Shown here in pieces: positions 37,590-47,404 of a stretch of 57,663 nucleotides of DNA. This stretch comes from Oceanicola sp. GTDB lineage: Bacteria > Pseudomonadota > Alphaproteobacteria > Rhodobacterales > Rhodobacteraceae. The stretch's first letter is position 1. Each line of letters begins with the position of its first letter. The stretch spans positions 1 to 57,663 of the forward strand of contig JAKVBK010000020.1 of assembly GCA_022447275.1 (NCBI GenBank). Reading direction: 5' to 3'. The notes beneath the pieces were generated by a model. That model was not told the origin of the DNA and did not search any database. It was given only the letters and a program-made list of their open reading frames with translations. A program made the position numbers and the translations under genes.

Positions 37590-38608
37590 TGCTGCGCCGT
37601 TTGCACCCTGAACAACCCGAAAGCTTTGCCTTCACACCCGCCAATCAGGCGTGGGCCGAAGAGCAGATCAAGAAGTATCCCGAGGGCCGCCAGGCTTCGG
37701 CGATCATTCCACTGTTGTGGCGTGCGCAAGAACAGGAAGGCTGGCTGACACGGCCCGCCATCGAAGGCGTCGCAGATATGCTGGGCATGGCCTATATCCG
37801 TGCGCTTGAGGTCGCGACATTCTACTTTATGTTCCAGTTGCAACCTGTTGGTTCTGTTGCGCATGTTCAGGTTTGTGGAACAACCACCTGCATGATCTGT
37901 GGCGCAGAGGATCTGGTCGCGGTGTGCAAGGAAAAGATTGCCGCCAACCCCCATGAGCTGAGCGCCGATGGCAAGCTGAGCTGGGAAGAGGTGGAATGCC
38001 TTGGTGCCTGTGCCAACGCGCCGATGGCGCAGATCGGCAAGGACTACTACGAGGATCTGACGGCGGAAAACTTTACCAAAATCCTCGATGGGTTGGCCGC
38101 AGGTGAGGTGCCCACGCCCGGGCCTCAGAATGGTCGGTATGCGGCCGAGCCCGCCGGGGGGCTGACTTCGCTGCAAGACTTTGCGCAGGACCGGCCCGCG
38201 CGGAACGCATCTGTCGCGCTGGCTGAAAGCTATGGTGACACGGTCAAGCGGATCGATGGCACCGAGCAGCCCACGCAAGAGGCCGCTCCAGTCGCCAAGG
38301 CTGCGCCCAGCAAAACTGCCTCCAAGTCCACTGCGAAAAAGGCCCCGAAACCGGCCGCGACAGAGGCGACACAGCCTGCCGCGTTGGACGCCGCTCGCGA
38401 AGGGGGCGCCGACAATCTCAAGCAGATCAAAGGTGTTGGCCCCAAGCTGGAGGCGCTTTTGCACAGCCTTGGCATATTTCACTTTGACCAGATTGCAGGG
38501 TGGGAAGAGGCCGAAATTGCGTGGATGGACAGCCACTTGGAGGGGTTCACAGGCCGTGTGACCCGTGACAATTGGGTAGCGCAGGCAAAAGAATTCTCCA
38601 AGAATTGA
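37589..38608 (+). CDS. nuoE: NADH-quinone oxidoreductase subunit E with helix-hairpin-helix extension
   Basis: 339 aa, about twice the size of the core 24-kDa subunit. The first ~170 residues are NuoE, a thioredoxin-like domain with the N1a [2Fe-2S] ligands in '[15 protein letters not shown]' and '[14 protein letters not shown]'. An Ala/Lys/Pro-rich linker (about 225-262) follows. The last ~70 residues are a helix-hairpin-helix module with IKGVGPKLE and [13 protein letters not shown]. The next gene's product has nearly the same tail. Such extended NuoE proteins are known in Rhodobacterales, but the tail's role is unclear. It sits in the NADH-oxidising module with NuoF and NuoG. Confidence 0.95.
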   Translation: MLRRLHPEQPESFAFTPANQAWAEEQIKKYPEGRQASAIIPLLWRAQEQEGWLTRPAIEGVADMLGMAYIRALEVATFYFMFQLQPVGSVAHVQVCGTTTCMICGAEDLVAVCKEKIAANPHELSADGKLSWEEVECLGACANAPMAQIGKDYYEDLTAENFTKILDGLAAGEVPTPGPQNGRYAAEPAGGLTSLQDFAQDRPARNASVALAESYGDTVKRIDGTEQPTQEAAPVAKAAPSKTASKSTAKKAPKPAATEATQPAALDAAREGGADNLKQIKGVGPKLEALLHSLGIFHFDQIAGWEEAEIAWMDSHLEGFTGRVTRDNWVAQAKEFSKN

Positions 38609-38681
38609 GGACAGGCCGCGTTTGCTGCGTTAATACATTCCCTACGAAAGACGAAAATACGCATCTGGGAGTGTAACCAAC

Positions 38682-39428
38682 ATGCAAAGAGCTCAGGACA
38701 TGATCGTGGGCGCCGCTATTGTCGGCGTTCTCATTGGCACCGTGGCTGGCGGGGCCCTTTGGGTCATCAACGACGATCTGGATGGAAATGGAGCAGCCTT
38801 CTTCGGGGTGGTGATTGCGTTGATCGCATTTGTCGTTCTGTATCTTGGCTGGGCACGGGAACCGCAAGGCGGCCCTGCAGGCGTTCACGATGTGTCGCCC
38901 TCTGCTGAAGACATGCCGGGCGCGCCGAATGCGGCCTCACGTTTGGCCGTCAGAGAAGACGGCGCGGCCGCACCTGTTGCCACCCCAGAGCCTGCTGCAG
39001 CTGCGCCGGCCGCGGCACCTGCACCTGCCGCCGCCACTGCGCCGGCACCTGAAGCCGAAGTGAAATCGAGCCAATTGGCCGGTGAAACGGAACTGTCGGA
39101 GCGTAAAGGTGCATGGACCTACACCGCAGATGCCGCAGAGGCGGCCCCTTCGGCGGATGACCGTCCCGCTGGGCTGGAGGCCGCGCGCGAAGGTGGGGCT
39201 GATGATCTCAAGCTGATCAAGGGGGTTGGCCCAAAGCTTGAGAAGCTTGTGAACTCGATGGGTTTCTATCACTTCGATCAGATCGCCTCCTGGAGCAGTA
39301 AGGAAATTGCTTGGGTCGACGAGAACCTCGAAGGCTTCAAAGGCCGTGTGACGCGCGACGAGTGGGTCGCACAGGCGAAAATCTTGGCCTCCGGCGGTGA
39401 GACCGAGTTTTCCAAGCGAAACGGCTGA
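38682..39428 (+). CDS. Membrane-anchored protein with helix-hairpin-helix tail (complex I-associated?)
   Basis: 248 aa. Two membrane helices (about 9-30 and 38-57) are followed by an Ala/Pro-rich linker and a C-terminal helix-hairpin-helix domain. By hand alignment about 51 of 69 residues of the C-terminal domain are identical to the NuoE tail ([35 protein letters not shown]). Rhodobacterales homologues are often named after a 41-kDa complex I subunit. The arrangement suggests a membrane tether that presents the same module as NuoE, perhaps for assembly or dimer contact. Its position between nuoE and nuoF supports a complex I link. Confidence 0.8.
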   Translation: MQRAQDMIVGAAIVGVLIGTVAGGALWVINDDLDGNGAAFFGVVIALIAFVVLYLGWAREPQGGPAGVHDVSPSAEDMPGAPNAASRLAVREDGAAAPVATPEPAAAAPAAAPAPAAATAPAPEAEVKSSQLAGETELSERKGAWTYTADAAEAAPSADDRPAGLEAAREGGADDLKLIKGVGPKLEKLVNSMGFYHFDQIASWSSKEIAWVDENLEGFKGRVTRDEWVAQAKILASGGETEFSKRNG

Positions 39429-39436
39429 GGGCTGTC

Positions 39437-39652
39437 ATGACGCCAGAGCGGGATAAAGAACTGGCGCGCCAAGGGCGCACCGTGGCCATCGTCATCGCGG
39501 TGGCCTTCACGCTGTGGCTGATCATCAATGCTGTGGGCGGGCGATTGGGCCTGCCCGCAGAATATGCCTTCCTGTTCGACTTTGCCGCATTGGGCGCCAT
39601 GACCTGGGCGCTTATTGTCGCAGTCAGGATCCGCCGGGAGCGTAAGCGCTAA
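39437..39652 (+). CDS. DUF5337-like small membrane protein
   Basis: 71 aa with two predicted membrane helices (about 15-34 and 43-63) and a basic C-terminal tail 'RIRRERKR'. It matches the size and layout of the DUF5337 proteins found in Rhodobacterales nuo clusters, as I remember them. It starts 8 bp after the preceding gene's stop. Function unknown; perhaps a small accessory or assembly factor of complex I. Confidence 0.75.
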   Translation: MTPERDKELARQGRTVAIVIAVAFTLWLIINAVGGRLGLPAEYAFLFDFAALGAMTWALIVAVRIRRERKR

Positions 39653-39793
39653 GCGTAGAAGGGTTTTCTCGTTTTGGCCTGGGGCAAATGCCGGTATCCC
39701 AATTGACAACGCGCGCACAGCCTGTTGGACAGGCAGCAACCACCGATCCAAACCGCGCGGGCGCGAGCCGGCACATGCGAAAAGGGCAGGCAG

Positions 39794-41086
39794 ATGCTGA
39801 AAGATGAAGACCGTATCTTCACAAACATCTATGGAATGCACGCGCGCACGCTCGCGGGTGCGCAGCAGCGCGGCCATTGGGACAAGACGGCAGACCTGAT
39901 CAAGAAGGGTCGTGATTGGATCATCGAAGAAATGAAGGCCTCGGGGTTGCGTGGCCGCGGCGGCGCTGGCTTCCCGACTGGGCTGAAGTGGTCCTTTATG
40001 CCTAAGGAAAGTGACGGGCGGCCCCATTATCTGGTCGTGAATGCAGACGAATCTGAGCCCGGCACCTGCAAGGACCGGGAGATCATGCGCCATGATCCCC
40101 ATACGTTGATCGAGGGGTGCCTGATTGCGTCCTTCGCGATGGGCGCACATGCCTGCTACATCTATCTGCGGGGCGAATATATCCGCGAACGCGAGGCTTT
40201 GCAGGCCGCTGTCGACGAAGCCTATGACGCGGGCCTGTTGGGCAAAAACGCCGCCGGCTCCGGCTGGGATTTTGACCTGTACCTGCACCACGGCGCCGGC
40301 GCCTATATCTGCGGTGAGGAAACCGCCCTGATCGAAAGCCTCGAAGGCAAGAAGGGCATGCCCCGCATGAAGCCGCCATTCCCAGCAGGGGCGGGGCTTT
40401 ATGGCTGCCCCACAACGGTGAACAACGTGGAATCCATCGCGGTGGTGCCCACCATCCTGCGCCGGGGCGGTGAATGGTTTGCTGGCTTTGGTCGGCCCAA
40501 CAACGCGGGCACCAAGCTGTTTGCCATCTCGGGCCATGTGAATGCGCCCTGCGTCGTCGAAGAAGAGATGTCGATCAGTTTCGAGGAATTGATCGAGAAG
40601 CACTGCGGCGGCATCCGAGGCGGTTGGGACAATCTCAAGGCTGTGATCCCGGGCGGGTCCTCCGTGCCATGTGTGCGCGGCGAAAACATGCGCGATGCGA
40701 TCATGGATTTCGATTATCTGCGCGGCGAGCTTGGTTCGGGCCTCGGCACCGCAGCCGTGATCGTGATGGATAAGCAAACCGACATCATCAAAGCGATCTG
40801 GCGCCTGTCCAAATTTTACAAGCATGAAAGCTGTGGCCAGTGTACGCCCTGTCGCGAAGGCACCGGCTGGATGATGCGCGTGATGGAGCGTCTGGTGACT
40901 GGCGAGGCCGGGGTCGAAGAGATCGACATGCTGCTGGATGTCACAAAGCAGGTAGAAGGCCACACGATCTGCGCCTTGGGCGATGCGGCTGCTTGGCCGA
41001 TCCAAGGTTTGATCCGGAACTTCCGGGATGAGATCGAAGATCGGATTCGTCACAAGCGCAAGGCAACGCCCATGGCCGCCGAATAA
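39794..41086 (+). CDS. nuoF: NADH-quinone oxidoreductase subunit F
   Basis: 430 aa 51-kDa subunit that binds NADH, FMN and the N3 [4Fe-4S] cluster. FMN/NADH loops: '[15 protein letters not shown]', '[18 protein letters not shown]' and '[19 protein letters not shown]'. Cluster ligands are in '[15 protein letters not shown]' plus a later Cys in '[13 protein letters not shown]'. The start ATG follows AAAGGGCAGG; upstream frame extension is not conserved. A 141-bp gap precedes it in which I see no gene. Confidence 0.97.
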   Translation: MLKDEDRIFTNIYGMHARTLAGAQQRGHWDKTADLIKKGRDWIIEEMKASGLRGRGGAGFPTGLKWSFMPKESDGRPHYLVVNADESEPGTCKDREIMRHDPHTLIEGCLIASFAMGAHACYIYLRGEYIREREALQAAVDEAYDAGLLGKNAAGSGWDFDLYLHHGAGAYICGEETALIESLEGKKGMPRMKPPFPAGAGLYGCPTTVNNVESIAVVPTILRRGGEWFAGFGRPNNAGTKLFAISGHVNAPCVVEEEMSISFEELIEKHCGGIRGGWDNLKAVIPGGSSVPCVRGENMRDAIMDFDYLRGELGSGLGTAAVIVMDKQTDIIKAIWRLSKFYKHESCGQCTPCREGTGWMMRVMERLVTGEAGVEEIDMLLDVTKQVEGHTICALGDAAAWPIQGLIRNFRDEIEDRIRHKRKATPMAAE

Positions 41087-41213
41087 AGGCGTCCATTTGG
41101 TTGAAGTCGATCGGGCTGCGCCCGGGGGCGGCCTGCCCAACGCATTGATCTCGTGACTGCACTTTTCCGTGCCTGCTATTGAATATCACCGCAGCGCGGT
41201 CGATCTTTCGGGC

Positions 41214-41618
41214 ATGATAAGCAAAACAATCCCTCTTGCCCTGTGCGGCAGCCTGCTAATTGCGGCCCCCGCCCGCGCGCTTCCCCCGCTCTCGGAAAAC
41301 CCCGTCATTGTCGATGGCCTGATCGCCGTTGGCCTGGCGCTCGAAATCTCTGAGAAATGTGCCGCGCTGGATGCCCGCTCTGTACGGGGGCTGTTGTTCC
41401 TGAATTCGCTAAGGACAACCGCGCGCAAGCAAGGCTACACGGACGCCCAGATCGAGGCCTATGTCGACGACAAAGCGGAGAAATCCCTGCTGGAAGACAA
41501 GGCCCGGGCCTATCTGGCGCAAAAGGGCGCCACGGGGGATGCATCCGAAGCATATTGCCGTGTTGGACGGGCTGAAATTTCGGCCGGATCACAAACTGGA
41601 CGGCTGCTGAGAGACTGA
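41214..41618 (+). CDS. DUF5333-like secreted protein in the nuo operon
   Basis: 134 aa. It has a signal peptide (ISKTIPLALCGSLLIAAPARA, cut before LPP) and a helical mature part with two Cys, 'ISEKCAALDAR' and 'EAYCRVGRAEI', that could form a disulfide in the periplasm. It corresponds to the DUF5333 family that I recall from Rhodobacterales nuo clusters. I chose ATG 41214, which gives a clean signal peptide; an upstream in-frame start would mask it. Function unknown. Confidence 0.75.
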   Translation: MISKTIPLALCGSLLIAAPARALPPLSENPVIVDGLIAVGLALEISEKCAALDARSVRGLLFLNSLRTTARKQGYTDAQIEAYVDDKAEKSLLEDKARAYLAQKGATGDASEAYCRVGRAEISAGSQTGRLLRD

Positions 41619-41823
41619 TCCTTTCGCTGCGTTCCGATTTTACCAATCCAAGGCGCGGCGCAGTGACGCAGAGATGATCCGCACCTCAATAAATTCAGCA
41701 TCTTAACCGCAAACTGCTGGTGGAACCCGTTGCACCGGGCGTTTGGATAACTTAACCCAAGCGCTATGCGGGGGCTGTGGTTTGCATGGCCTCTTGCAGC
41801 CGTTTCCAGCAGAGGCCCTGACC
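41619..41823. other. Gap between the DUF5333-like gene and nuoG
   Basis: About 205 bp without a convincing gene. It is more AT-rich than the operon around it (for example near 41690-41710) and could hold an internal promoter, but no clear -35/-10 pair is visible. The ribosome-binding site of nuoG lies at its end. Confidence 0.4.
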
Positions 41824-43845
41824 ATGAGCGAGACACGGAAGATCGTCATCGACGATCAGGAGATCGAAGTCGATCCAGCCCTGACCCTTTTGCAGGCCTG
41901 TGAACAGGTTGGCATCGAGGTGCCCCGGTTTTGCTACCATGAGCGGCTTTCCATCGCGGGCAACTGCCGGATGTGCCTCGTCGAGGTTGTCGGGGGGCCA
42001 CCAAAGCCTGCTGCCTCCTGTGCGATGCAGGTCAAGGATTTGCGGCCCGGTCCCGATGGCGCACCGCCTGTCGTGAAGACAAACTCGCCGATGGTGAAGA
42101 AGGCGCGCGAAGGCGTGATGGAATTCCTGCTGATCAACCACCCGCTGGATTGCCCGATCTGCGATCAGGGCGGGGAATGCGATCTTCAGGATCAGGCCAT
42201 GGCCTATGGTGTTGATTTCTCCCGCTACCGGGAAGCCAAGCGCGCAACCGAGGATCTGGATCTTGGGCCCTTGGTCGAGACCCATATGACGCGCTGTATT
42301 TCCTGCACCCGCTGCGTGCGCTTTACCACCGAGGTTGCCGGGATCACCCAGATGGGCCAAACCGGGCGCGGCGAAGATGCTGAAATCACCTCCTATCTTG
42401 GTGAAACCCTGAAATCGAACCTGCAGGGCAACATCATTGATCTTTGCCCGGTCGGGGCGTTGGTGTCCAAGCCCTATGCGTTCACGGCGCGCCCTTGGGA
42501 GCTGACCAAGACGGAAAGCGTCGATGTGATGGATGCCATGGGCTCTGCCATTCGCGTGGATACAAAGGGCCGCGAAGTCATGCGCATTCTGCCGCGCAAC
42601 CATGATGGCGTGAATGAGGAATGGATTTCCGACAAGACACGCTTTGTGTGGGACGGTCTGCGCCGGCAGCGTCTGGATAAGCCCTATGTGCGCGTTGACG
42701 GCAAGCTGCGCCCGGCCAGTTGGCCCGAGGCGTTGGCAGCTGCGTCAAAGGCGATCAAAGGGGCGCAAAAGGTCGCTGGTCTTGTGGGCGATCTGGCACC
42801 CACAGAGGCCGCTTTTGCACTCAAAGAACTCGTTGAGGGGCAGGGCGGATCGGTCGAGTGCCGTGTCGATGGGGCGGCATTGCCTGCGGGCAACCGAGCC
42901 GCCTATGTGGGCACCGCTCGGATTGAAGATATCGATACGGCGCAGGCGATCATGTTGATCGGTGCCGATCCCCGGGTTGAGGCACCTGTTCTGGGCGCCC
43001 GCATCCGCAAGGCCTGGATTTCCGGCGCGCGTGTCGGGGTGCTGGGCGCACCGATCGATCTGACGTTCCCCTATGACCAAATCGGAGAAGGCCCCGCCGA
43101 TCTCGATGCGATTTTGCAGCAGGATCACAGCGCGGTCGCTGAGCGCAACTCGATCATCATCGTTGGGCAGGCGGCGCTCTGCCGGCCCGATGGCGCGGCG
43201 GTTCTGGCCGCGTGTCAACGCCTGGCGGACAGCACGTCCTCCGGTCTGTTGATCCTGCAAACGGCAGCGGGCCGTGTCGGGGCGATGGATGTGGATGCCA
43301 CCACAGACGGTGGGATGGATGCTGCGCTTGATGGGGCAGACGTTGTCTACAACCTCGGGGCAGATGAGTTGGAAATCGCCGAGGGCGCGTTCGTAATCTA
43401 CCAAGGCAGCCACGGTGACCGCGGCGCCCATCGGGCAGATGTGATCCTGCCTGCGGCCGCCTACACCGAGGAAGCGGGCCTGTTTGTGAACATGGAAGGC
43501 CGCCCGCAGCTTGCCTTCCGTGCAGGCTTCCCCCCCGGTGAGGCCAAGGAAAACTGGGCCATCCTGCGCGCCCTGAGTGCAGAACTGGATGCGCGCCAGC
43601 CCTGGGACACGCTGCCCCAACTGCGCCAGGCGCTTGTGAAGGCGGCGCCGGTCCTGTCTCAGATCGATATGGTGCCCGAAAATGCCGGAGAGCCATTGCC
43701 AGAAGCTGAGATGGCGGCATCGGCCTTTGCCGCGGGAGCGACGGATTTCTATCTGTCGAACCCGATCGCCCGGGCCAGCCAATTGATGGCCGAACTGTCC
43801 CGCAACGCGGCCGATCGCGCCAATCAGCCGATCGCTGCAGAGTGA
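41824..43845 (+). CDS. nuoG: NADH-quinone oxidoreductase subunit G
   Basis: 673 aa 75-kDa iron-sulfur subunit. The N-terminal [2Fe-2S] ferredoxin domain has '[19 protein letters not shown]'. The His-Cys cluster region is around '[19 protein letters not shown]' and the next [4Fe-4S] ligands are in '[11 protein letters not shown]'. The C-terminal part is a molybdopterin oxidoreductase-like fold without Mo ligands. The length fits the short alphaproteobacterial/mitochondrial form. The stop overlaps the following GTG start (GTGA). Confidence 0.97.
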   Translation: MSETRKIVIDDQEIEVDPALTLLQACEQVGIEVPRFCYHERLSIAGNCRMCLVEVVGGPPKPAASCAMQVKDLRPGPDGAPPVVKTNSPMVKKAREGVMEFLLINHPLDCPICDQGGECDLQDQAMAYGVDFSRYREAKRATEDLDLGPLVETHMTRCISCTRCVRFTTEVAGITQMGQTGRGEDAEITSYLGETLKSNLQGNIIDLCPVGALVSKPYAFTARPWELTKTESVDVMDAMGSAIRVDTKGREVMRILPRNHDGVNEEWISDKTRFVWDGLRRQRLDKPYVRVDGKLRPASWPEALAAASKAIKGAQKVAGLVGDLAPTEAAFALKELVEGQGGSVECRVDGAALPAGNRAAYVGTARIEDIDTAQAIMLIGADPRVEAPVLGARIRKAWISGARVGVLGAPIDLTFPYDQIGEGPADLDAILQQDHSAVAERNSIIIVGQAALCRPDGAAVLAACQRLADSTSSGLLILQTAAGRVGAMDVDATTDGGMDAALDGADVVYNLGADELEIAEGAFVIYQGSHGDRGAHRADVILPAAAYTEEAGLFVNMEGRPQLAFRAGFPPGEAKENWAILRALSAELDARQPWDTLPQLRQALVKAAPVLSQIDMVPENAGEPLPEAEMAASAFAAGATDFYLSNPIARASQLMAELSRNAADRANQPIAAE

Positions 43846-44237
43846 CGGGGCGCAGGATGGCAGGCATGGCTCTTTGCGCGGCACTGACCGGATGCGTCCC
43901 ATCGGACGCACCGCCGAAATCGGCGCCGGATATCACCTATGAGGGGGTCGAGACGACCCTTCTCGAGGATGACCTGGTGGCGATCCAGGCCCGGCTGCGG
44001 GGCGCTGCCGGTCCGCAGGCAGTTGATGAATACGCGCGCTGTGCGGCGGCACGCTATGCCTTGATCCGCGGCTTTGGCTTTGCCCGCCATGTCCGCACCG
44101 GGATCGATGAAAACGATGGGCAGTGGACGGCCCAGGGCGTCTACACGGTATCTGCCGCGTTCCCGCCAGGGGTCACGCGGATCGACGCGGAAGTTCTGGT
44201 GGAAAGCTGCGCTGAGCGCGGCATTCCAACGGTTTGA
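43842..44237 (+). CDS. Small lipoprotein between nuoG and nuoH
   Basis: 131 aa. It has a short basic N-terminus (TGRR), a hydrophobic segment and the lipobox LTGC with the lipidated Cys at residue 18. The mature part contains '[23 protein letters not shown]' and ends '[14 protein letters not shown]'. The GTG start overlaps the nuoG TGA; ATG codons at 43857 and 43866 are alternatives that would shorten the signal peptide. The product would be in the cell envelope, away from the cytoplasmic arm of complex I. Function unknown. Confidence 0.7.
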   Translation: MTGRRMAGMALCAALTGCVPSDAPPKSAPDITYEGVETTLLEDDLVAIQARLRGAAGPQAVDEYARCAAARYALIRGFGFARHVRTGIDENDGQWTAQGVYTVSAAFPPGVTRIDAEVLVESCAERGIPTV

Positions 44238-44246
44238 GGAGGTCAT

Positions 44247-45281
44247 ATGCCCTTTTTTGAGACATCCCTCGGCATCCTGGTGCTCGTTGCCTTGCAATGC
44301 CTGCTGGTGCTCGGGTTCGTCATGGTCTCGCTGCTGTTCCTCGTCTATGGCGACCGGAAGATCTGGGCCGCGGTGCAGATGCGGCGGGGCCCGAATGTGG
44401 TGGGGGCGTTTGGCCTGCTGCAGACCGTGGCCGATGCCCTGAAATATGTGGTCAAGGAAGTCGTTGTGCCAGCGGGCGCCGATAAACCGGTGTTTTTCCT
44501 GGCCCCGATGACCAGCTTTGTGCTGGCCATGATTGCCTGGGCGGTGATCCCCTTCAACGACAGCTGGGTTCTGGCCGATATCAACGTGGCGATCCTCTAC
44601 GTGTTCGCGATCGGCTCGCTGGAAGTATACGGCGTGATCATGGGGGGATGGGCGTCAAACTCGAAATACCCCTTCCTCGGCTCCTTGCGGTCAGCGGCGC
44701 AGATGATCTCCTATGAGGTGTCGATCGGCCTGATCATCATTGGCGTGATCATTTCCACCGGATCGATGAATTTCGGGGCAATCGTGAGTGCGCAAGACAC
44801 GCGTTATGGCCTGTTGGGGTGGTATTGGCTGCCGCATTTGCCGATGGTGGCGCTGTTCTTCATCTCGTGCTTGGCGGAAACCAACCGTCCGCCCTTTGAC
44901 CTGCCCGAGGCCGAGTCTGAGTTGGTGGCGGGCTACCAGGTGGAATACTCTTCGACGCCCTTCCTGCTGTTCATGGCCGGCGAGTACATCGCCATCTTCC
45001 TGATGTGCGCCTTGACCTCGCTGCTGTTCTTCGGCGGATGGCTGTCCCCGATCCCGGGCGTGCCTGACGGTGCGTTGTGGATGGTGGCGAAGATGGCCTT
45101 CTTCTTCTTCCTGTTTGCGATGGTGAAGGCGATTGTGCCGCGCTACCGCTATGACCAGTTGATGCGCCTCGGCTGGAAAGTGTTCCTGCCCATGTCGCTG
45201 GCTTGGGTTGTGCTGATCGCCTTCTTGGCAAAGTTCGAAATCCTCGGCGGCTTTTGGGCGCGCTATGCGGTGGGGGGCTGA
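44247..45281 (+). CDS. nuoH: NADH-quinone oxidoreductase subunit H
   Basis: 344 aa membrane subunit (ND1) with about eight helices, forming the quinone chamber with NuoB/D. Conserved loops are '[20 protein letters not shown]', '[21 protein letters not shown]' and '[21 protein letters not shown]' in pieces, the last carrying acidic residues near the quinone site. The start follows GAGG. It is followed after 1 bp by a small gene of unknown function. Confidence 0.97.
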   Translation: MPFFETSLGILVLVALQCLLVLGFVMVSLLFLVYGDRKIWAAVQMRRGPNVVGAFGLLQTVADALKYVVKEVVVPAGADKPVFFLAPMTSFVLAMIAWAVIPFNDSWVLADINVAILYVFAIGSLEVYGVIMGGWASNSKYPFLGSLRSAAQMISYEVSIGLIIIGVIISTGSMNFGAIVSAQDTRYGLLGWYWLPHLPMVALFFISCLAETNRPPFDLPEAESELVAGYQVEYSSTPFLLFMAGEYIAIFLMCALTSLLFFGGWLSPIPGVPDGALWMVAKMAFFFFLFAMVKAIVPRYRYDQLMRLGWKVFLPMSLAWVVLIAFLAKFEILGGFWARYAVGG

Positions 45282-45282
45282 G

Positions 45283-45717
45283 ATGTCGGCGCAGGAAAGC
45301 ATCGCGGCCTGGGTCGATCAATTGACGGCGCAGGATGCCTATGAAGAGGCCACCGCGGTGCGGCAGGTTCTGGTGTCGCGCATGAAGGCGGCTGGACAGA
45401 AGTTGGCCGATCTGACGCCGGAGATATCCGGGGCCGCTCTGGCAGAGTATTGGCCGGGCGCACAGGCCCGGTGGGATGGCCTGCCCGATATGGATGCTGG
45501 GGCCATCGATGCGGCGGCGCCGCTGGTCACACAATGGCTGAAGATGTTTGACGATGGCCGCACCGCGCCGGGGCTGCTGTCCGTAGATGACTACCAAGGC
45601 GTGCTTCACGCCCTGCGCTGCGCCATGCGCGGCACCGGGCTGGAACTTCCGAAACAGACCACCCCGATCGATGCCAAGCTTTTGGGCGGCAAATTCGATC
45701 TCAAAGGCAAGCTGTAG
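45283..45717 (+). CDS. Hypothetical soluble protein between nuoH and nuoI
   Basis: 144 aa with no signal peptide or membrane helix. It is mainly helical by eye, with segments '[22 protein letters not shown]' split around short turns, and ends in basic '[10 protein letters not shown]'. The ATG lies 1 bp after the nuoH stop with a GGTGGGGGG site upstream, so it is co-translated. I do not recognise the family. It may be a cytoplasmic accessory or assembly factor of complex I, judged by position only. Confidence 0.7.
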   Translation: MSAQESIAAWVDQLTAQDAYEEATAVRQVLVSRMKAAGQKLADLTPEISGAALAEYWPGAQARWDGLPDMDAGAIDAAAPLVTQWLKMFDDGRTAPGLLSVDDYQGVLHALRCAMRGTGLELPKQTTPIDAKLLGGKFDLKGKL

Positions 45718-45733
45718 CGCAAAGGGCCACGTT

Positions 45734-46228
45734 ATGACGGCAATCGACTGGAACCGGGCAGGCAAATACTTCTTGCTGGTGGACTTCTTCAAAGGCTTCA
45801 AGCTGGGCCTGAAGTATTTCTTCGCGCCCAAGGCCACGCTGAACTACCCCCATGAGAAGGGCCCGATCAGCCCGCGCTTTCGGGGCGAACATGCCCTGCG
45901 GCGTTATCCCAACGGGGAAGAGCGGTGCATCGCCTGCAAACTGTGCGAAGCGGTGTGCCCGGCGCAGGCCATCACCATCGACGCTGAGCCCCGCGATGAT
46001 GGCTCGCGGCGCACCACCCGTTACGACATCGACATGACCAAATGCATCTATTGCGGCTTCTGTCAGGAAGCCTGCCCGGTGGATGCAATTGTGGAAGGCC
46101 CGAATTTCGAGTTCTCGACCGAGACCCGCGAAGAGCTGTTTTACGACAAGGACAAGCTGCTGGCCAATGGCGAGCGGTGGGAAGCTCAGATCGCCCGCAA
46201 CCTGGAAATCGACGCGCCCTACCGATGA
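45734..46228 (+). CDS. nuoI: NADH-quinone oxidoreductase subunit I
   Basis: 164 aa with two 4Fe-4S ferredoxin motifs, '[12 protein letters not shown]' and '[12 protein letters not shown]', carrying clusters N6a and N6b between NuoG and NuoB. The N-terminal amphipathic stretch '[19 protein letters not shown]' anchors it to the membrane arm. The start at 45734 was set by homology; there is only a weak ribosome-binding site. Its stop overlaps a short ORF (ATGA). Confidence 0.97.
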   Translation: MTAIDWNRAGKYFLLVDFFKGFKLGLKYFFAPKATLNYPHEKGPISPRFRGEHALRRYPNGEERCIACKLCEAVCPAQAITIDAEPRDDGSRRTTRYDIDMTKCIYCGFCQEACPVDAIVEGPNFEFSTETREELFYDKDKLLANGERWEAQIARNLEIDAPYR

Positions 46229-46386
46229 ACACCCTGATTGTCCCTCCTGCCTTGCCGGCTCTGTTTTCGCGGTGCAGCCCCCGCACTGGGGCCCGTGCTG
46301 CTGCCCGTGCGTTCGGCGGTGCTCTGGCCTGTGCCACCGCTTGGGGCGCGGCCATGGCGCTGTTTGACGGGGAAGGCCGCGCATGA
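46225..46386 (+). CDS. Possible small gene (53 aa) between nuoI and the CMD-family gene
   Basis: The ATG overlaps the nuoI stop and the TGA overlaps the next start (both ATGA), so the ORF fills the gap exactly. The product has a basic centre and a possible membrane segment ([18 protein letters not shown]) near the C-terminus. No family is recognised. Double overlap makes a coupled small membrane protein plausible, but chance cannot be excluded. Confidence 0.45.
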   Translation: MNTLIVPPALPALFSRCSPRTGARAAARAFGGALACATAWGAAMALFDGEGRA

Positions 46387-46796
46387 GTGACGATTTTACC
46401 AAGATGTTCGCGGCCATGATGGAACAGGGCCAGCAGATGGCAAAGGCGATGCAGCTGGACCCGTCCAAGCTGGCGCCGATGCCGTCCATGGCGGATTGGA
46501 TGCCCACCATGCCTGCCCCCTTGATGGAGGCGTATATGGGCAAGGGTGTCAGCCCCGAGGGGCTCGATGCCAAGTCGCGATTGCTGATCACCCTGGCTGC
46601 GCTGACGATCTATGGCGCACAGACGGAAGATCCGCTGCGCCTGACCGTGCGCCATGCCCTCGAGGCAGGGGCAAGCCCGCAGGAAGTCGCCGAAACCATC
46701 GTTCAGGTCGCCGCCTTTGCCGGGCCGGGCGCTGTGAGCAAGGCCATGGAATTGGCCAAGATCGAGATCGACAAGAGGAAAGGGGCGCCGGAATGA
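46383..46796 (+). CDS. Carboxymuconolactone decarboxylase (CMD)-family protein
   Basis: 137 aa. The central part '[20 protein letters not shown]' and '[25 protein letters not shown]' match the all-helical CMD/AhpD fold. The CXXC pair of AhpD peroxidases is absent, so it is not an AhpD-like disulfide reductase. An N-terminal Met-rich helix ([17 protein letters not shown]) precedes the domain. It is coupled to its neighbours by ATGA overlaps on both sides, directly before nuoJ. Its role within the complex I operon is unknown. Confidence 0.78.
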   Translation: MSDDFTKMFAAMMEQGQQMAKAMQLDPSKLAPMPSMADWMPTMPAPLMEAYMGKGVSPEGLDAKSRLLITLAALTIYGAQTEDPLRLTVRHALEAGASPQEVAETIVQVAAFAGPGAVSKAMELAKIEIDKRKGAPE

Positions 46797-47401
46797 CGGC
46801 CTTCACCATTACCTTCTACATGTTTGCCCTGACGGTTGTGGCCTCGGGGCTGCTGGTCGTGACAGCGCGCAACCCGGTGCATTCGGTGCTCTGGCTGATC
46901 CTGTGTTTCCTCAGCAGCGCGGGGATGTTCGTGCTGATGGGGGCAGAGTTTGTGGCGATGCTGTTGATCATCGTCTACGTGGGCGCGGTTGCGGTGCTGT
47001 TCCTGTTCGTGGTGATGATGCTCGATGTTGATTTCGCCGAACTCAAGGCAGAGATGTCGCGCTATGTGCCGATTGCGGGCCTGATCGGGCTTGTCCTGCT
47101 GATGCAATTGGGCCTGGCTTTGGGTACCTGGGGCTATGCCGAGGACGCGCAAGCCCTGCGCGCTGCCCCCACGCCGGGCGACATGCACAACACCAAAGCC
47201 CTCGGGATGCTGCTCTATGATCAGTATTTCCTGCTGTTCCAACTGGCGGGCCTGATCCTGCTGGTGGCAATGGTGGGGGCGATCGTGCTGACCTTGCGCC
47301 ACCGCACCGATGTGAAGCGCCAGAACGTGTTGGCGCAGATGTATCGCGATCCGGCCAAGGCGATGGAATTGAAAGACGTCAAGCCGGGGCAGGGGCTCTA
47401 A
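46793..47401 (+). CDS. nuoJ: NADH-quinone oxidoreductase subunit J
   Basis: 202 aa membrane subunit (ND6) with five helices. The third helix region '[24 protein letters not shown]' carries the conserved pattern with a pi-bulge in homologues. The ATG overlaps the preceding stop (ATGA). The C-terminal cytoplasmic tail '[20 protein letters not shown]' is common in alphaproteobacteria. Confidence 0.96.
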   Translation: MTAFTITFYMFALTVVASGLLVVTARNPVHSVLWLILCFLSSAGMFVLMGAEFVAMLLIIVYVGAVAVLFLFVVMMLDVDFAELKAEMSRYVPIAGLIGLVLLMQLGLALGTWGYAEDAQALRAAPTPGDMHNTKALGMLLYDQYFLLFQLAGLILLVAMVGAIVLTLRHRTDVKRQNVLAQMYRDPAKAMELKDVKPGQGL

Positions 47402-47404
47402 GGC

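Noticed and set aside
39278-41140. Long minus-strand ORF (620 codons) opposite nuoF
   Set aside because: Shadow frame of nuoF and neighbours; no recognisable motif and the sense-strand genes are certain.
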